Part shown: positions 5,900 through 7,442 of the stretch, piece after piece
Layout of the letters: every line of letters starts with the position of its first letter
How positions within the stretch are numbered: position 1 is the first letter of the stretch
DNA from: Sedimentisphaerales bacterium
GTDB lineage: Bacteria; Planctomycetota; Phycisphaerae; Sedimentisphaerales; SM23-30
Length of the DNA: 7,442 bases
Direction of reading: 5' to 3'
NCBI GenBank assembly: GCA_030634605.1
Contig: DAOWAK010000052.1
Location: forward strand, 1 to 7,442
Position numbers and translations under genes: made by a program
The notes under the pieces: generated by a model
What the model was told of the DNA's origin: nothing
Database searches by the model: none
The model's input: the letters and a program-made list of their open reading frames with translations, nothing else

Positions 5900-7135
5900 A
5901 TGGCGACCGAATCCATGAAGAACTCCAAAATATCATTAGTCGTTTTTTTTACCCTGATTCCAATCCTTGCCTTTTGGCTTTTCCTGTACCTGTCCAAATC
6001 TGCTAAAAATACTTCACCAGACCAAAATAACACCGATCCTGACAAATCCACCGCGATTGCTGTTCCCACCGATTGGCCCATGAGCCGTGGCGGCCCGCAA
6101 CTGCTTGGCAATGCGTCAGTTACCCTTCCCGAACGCCTCATATTAATCTGGAAATACAAAACCGAAGATGCCGTAAAATCCTCCGCTTCCATTGCCAACA
6201 ACCGGGTTTTCGTAGGCTCCGACGATAATAAACTTTACGCCCTCGACCTGCACTCCGGCGATTTTATCTGGTCTTTCGCCACCGGGGACTCCATCGAAAG
6301 CTCACCCTGTGTCTTTCAGGACACCGTTTTCGTGGGTTCATCTGATAATAACATTTACGCCCTCGCCGCCGACTCCGGCACCTTGAAATGGAAATTTACC
6401 ACAGAAAACCGTATCCTCGCCGGTATCAACTATCTCCCCGCCGACCGGAATCAACCCCAGCGTGTCCTGATCGGCTGTTACGACAATCTTCTTTACTGCT
6501 TGAACGCTGTAACTGGCGAAAAAATATGGATTTACGAGTCCGACGGCTATATCAACTCAACTCCCGCCGTCGCCGAGAACAAAATCATCTTCGGCGGCTG
6601 CGATGCCGTTCTCCACGTCGTCTCCGCTGAAACCGGCCAGGCCATCCGACAGATCGACGCTGGTTCCTACATCGCCGGCTCCGCCGCTTGTGACGGCCGA
6701 TTCGCTTTCGTCGGAAACTTCGAAAATTTCTTTTCCTGCACCGACATCCAGACCGGCCAGACCATCTGGAAATTCCAGGCTAGCGACCCTTTCTTCGCCT
6801 CCCCAGCCGTTTCCCCGAACAAAGTCCTTGCCGCCTCCCGCGACAAAAATGTTTATTGCTTCGACCGCCAATCCGGCGAAAAACTCTGGCAGTTCACCGC
6901 CGGCGACAGCATCGATTCCAGCCCCGTCATCTGCAACGACAAAATCATCTTCGGCTGCGACGACGGCCGTTTGTACCTGCTCGACCTCAACACCGGCCGC
7001 GAAATCTTCACCTGCGAAATCGGCGACGCCGTCTCCGCTTCCCCAGCCATCGGTGGGGGGGGCATCGTTATCGGTGCCCACGACGGATTCGTTTACGCCT
7101 TTGGTCCGGATACGTCAGTAGCTCCGGAGGATTGA
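5900..7135 (+). CDS. Membrane-anchored PQQ-like (BamB-type) eight-bladed beta-propeller protein
   Basis: A 411-aa protein. Residues 11-31 are a hydrophobic segment after a Lys-containing start (KNSK), acting as a signal peptide or N-terminal anchor. A polar Asp/Asn/Thr-rich linker (32-56) follows, then WPMSRGGPQ (59-67), a typical lead-in of exported PQQ-like repeat proteins. From about residue 80, repeats of about 40 residues have the form V-F-V-G-x-x-D-x-x-(L/V)-Y-A-L-(x)4-G-x-x-x-W. I count seven full blades, plus an eighth (IVIGAHDGFVYAF) closed by the first strand (LILIWKY). No quinoprotein dehydrogenase active-site motif is evident, so it is more likely a binding or scaffold protein outside the cytoplasmic membrane than an enzyme. 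The ATG at 5915 (MKNSKIS) is an equally plausible start, as neither has a good ribosome site. A 16-bp sequence is repeated exactly at 6580-6595 and 6940-6955, in two blades. It precedes the glycosyltransferase remnant by 4 nt. Confidence 0.88.
   Translation: MATESMKNSKISLVVFFTLIPILAFWLFLYLSKSAKNTSPDQNNTDPDKSTAIAVPTDWPMSRGGPQLLGNASVTLPERLILIWKYKTEDAVKSSASIANNRVFVGSDDNKLYALDLHSGDFIWSFATGDSIESSPCVFQDTVFVGSSDNNIYALAADSGTLKWKFTTENRILAGINYLPADRNQPQRVLIGCYDNLLYCLNAVTGEKIWIYESDGYINSTPAVAENKIIFGGCDAVLHVVSAETGQAIRQIDAGSYIAGSAACDGRFAFVGNFENFFSCTDIQTGQTIWKFQASDPFFASPAVSPNKVLAASRDKNVYCFDRQSGEKLWQFTAGDSIDSSPVICNDKIIFGCDDGRLYLLDLNTGREIFTCEIGDAVSASPAIGGGGIVIGAHDGFVYAFGPDTSVAPED
7055..7062 (+). repeat. Homopolymeric run of eight G inside the propeller gene
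   Basis: Eight consecutive G encode part of IGGGGIVIG, about 26 codons before the stop. A slip of one base here would change the last blade and remove the normal stop. The run could be a slippage site, or simply glycine codons by chance. Confidence 0.9.
7126..7130 (+). promoter_or_regulatory. Strong ribosome binding site before the glycosyltransferase remnant
   Basis: A perfect GGAGG sits 9 nt before the ATG at 7140 and lies within the last codons of the propeller gene. It supports that start, and shows that the translation start region of the short gene has stayed intact. Confidence 0.8.
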
Positions 7136-7139
7136 AAAA

Positions 7140-7382
7140 ATGAAAATCATTCAGTTAACACCTGGCAGCGGCGATAATTTTTATTGCGAAAATTGTCTCC
7201 GTGACAACTTCATCGTTAAAGCCCTCCGCCAACTCGGCCACGACGCCGTCCTGGTCCCGCTGTACCTTCCTCCCCAACTAACCGAAACCGGCCGCCCATC
7301 CGTCATTCAAAATTTCAACATCAATCAAACCGCCGACCGCCTGGCAAAACTCTACGAAAATTTCCTAACGGTGAAGAACTGA
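7140..7382 (+). pseudogene. Glycosyltransferase (GT4-like) remnant with N- and C-terminal ends joined
   Basis: The 80-codon frame begins like a class of GT-B glycosyltransferases: MKIIQLTPGSGDNFYC, then CLRDN, LGHD and VPLYLP, the first strand/loop region of the N-terminal Rossmann fold (residues 1-47). From about residue 54 it reads VIQNFNINQTADRLAKLYE, which looks like the last helix of GT4 enzymes (the E/Q-N-F-x-I/W-x-x-T-A-x-R-L-x-x-L-Y pattern). The roughly 300-plus residues that should lie between, including the whole donor-binding domain and the E-x7-E motif, are absent. The join is in frame near 7281-7304. It is therefore probably an inactive deletion product, or an assembly collapse. 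Start, ribosome site and stop are intact. Both ends are assigned by memory of the family, without alignment. Confidence 0.68.
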
Positions 7383-7418
7383 TTAAAAAACAACTTAAAC
7401 TATCCGATTAGACTTGTC

Positions 7419-7439
7419 ATGTCCGACTTGATCGGGCAT
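7419..7439 (+). terminator. Candidate terminator hairpin at window end
   Basis: ATGTCCGA (7419-7426) pairs with TCGGGCAT (7432-7439) with one G-T pair and a 5-nt loop, 36 nt after the stop of the glycosyltransferase remnant. The window ends three bases later, so a following T run cannot be checked. Confidence 0.4.
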
Positions 7440-7442
7440 CCA

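Noticed and set aside
6557..7121. Open frames of about 170 codons on both strands over the propeller gene
   Set aside because: The Ala/Ser/Pro/Thr-rich and Gly/Ala/Asp/Val-rich products reflect the repeated GC-rich codons of the propeller blades in other frames; no start signal or homology pattern.
5900..7135. PQQ-dependent alcohol/glucose dehydrogenase
   Set aside because: Repeats are of the PQQ-like propeller type, but length is short, no catalytic or PQQ-ligand motif is visible and there is no cytochrome domain.
1..7442. tRNA, rRNA, CRISPR array, insertion sequence or transposase
   Set aside because: No cloverleaf-like sequence, no regularly spaced repeats, no transposase-like protein and no terminal inverted repeats with target duplication were seen; coding fills almost the whole window.

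Overview
The window most likely comes from an anaerobic or facultative bacterium with hydrogen and ferredoxin metabolism. It carries the end of a cytoplasmic group 3 [NiFe]-hydrogenase locus facing a two-gene flavin/iron-sulfur diaphorase operon of the HydB/NuoF type. The diaphorase architecture, the beta-propeller protein and the glycosyltransferase start recall Planctomycetota/PVC or sulfate-reducer-like genomes. That is a low-confidence guess from general familiarity; there is no rRNA or other phylogenetic marker here.

Layout. Bases 1-771 (+) hold the C-terminal part of the hydrogenase large subunit, with its nickel ligands and a cleavable C-terminal tail. Its endopeptidase follows at 771-1256 (+) with a 1-nt TAATG overlap. 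A stand-alone receiver-domain response regulator follows at 1346-1720 (+), closed by a strong intrinsic terminator (1748-1779). Two genes run in the opposite direction and overlap by 4 nt (ATGA). The first (5738-3378, -) is a NuoE+NuoF/HydB fusion of 786 aa. The second (3381-1798, -) is a 527-aa protein with a NuoG-like [2Fe-2S] domain, a GltD-like FAD module and a C-terminal ferredoxin. Across a 161-bp divergent intergenic region with a good sigma-70-like promoter (5812-5840, +) lies an unrelated unit: a membrane-anchored eight-bladed PQQ-like propeller protein (5900-7135, +), then an 80-codon glycosyltransferase remnant (7140-7382, +) that appears to join the N-terminus directly to the C-terminus of a GT4-type enzyme.

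How the genes may work together. The large subunit (with a small subunit presumably upstream) would handle H2, and the protease completes its maturation. The NuoEF fusion has every motif for FMN and NAD(H) plus a chain of Fe-S clusters. The GltD-like partner adds more clusters and an FAD. Together they resemble the HydABC/Bfu-type electron-bifurcating family, so an H2-NAD-ferredoxin module is a reasonable inference, but the window does not show that hydrogenase and diaphorase form one complex.

The most unusual points are in the diaphorase. The GltD-like subunit has lost its NAD(P)-binding domain. Its C-terminal ferredoxin keeps exactly the four ligands of one cluster and has lost three of the four for the other. 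The second thioredoxin-like domain of the NuoEF fusion has a shifted first cysteine ligand. Two adjacent subunits have become one polypeptide.
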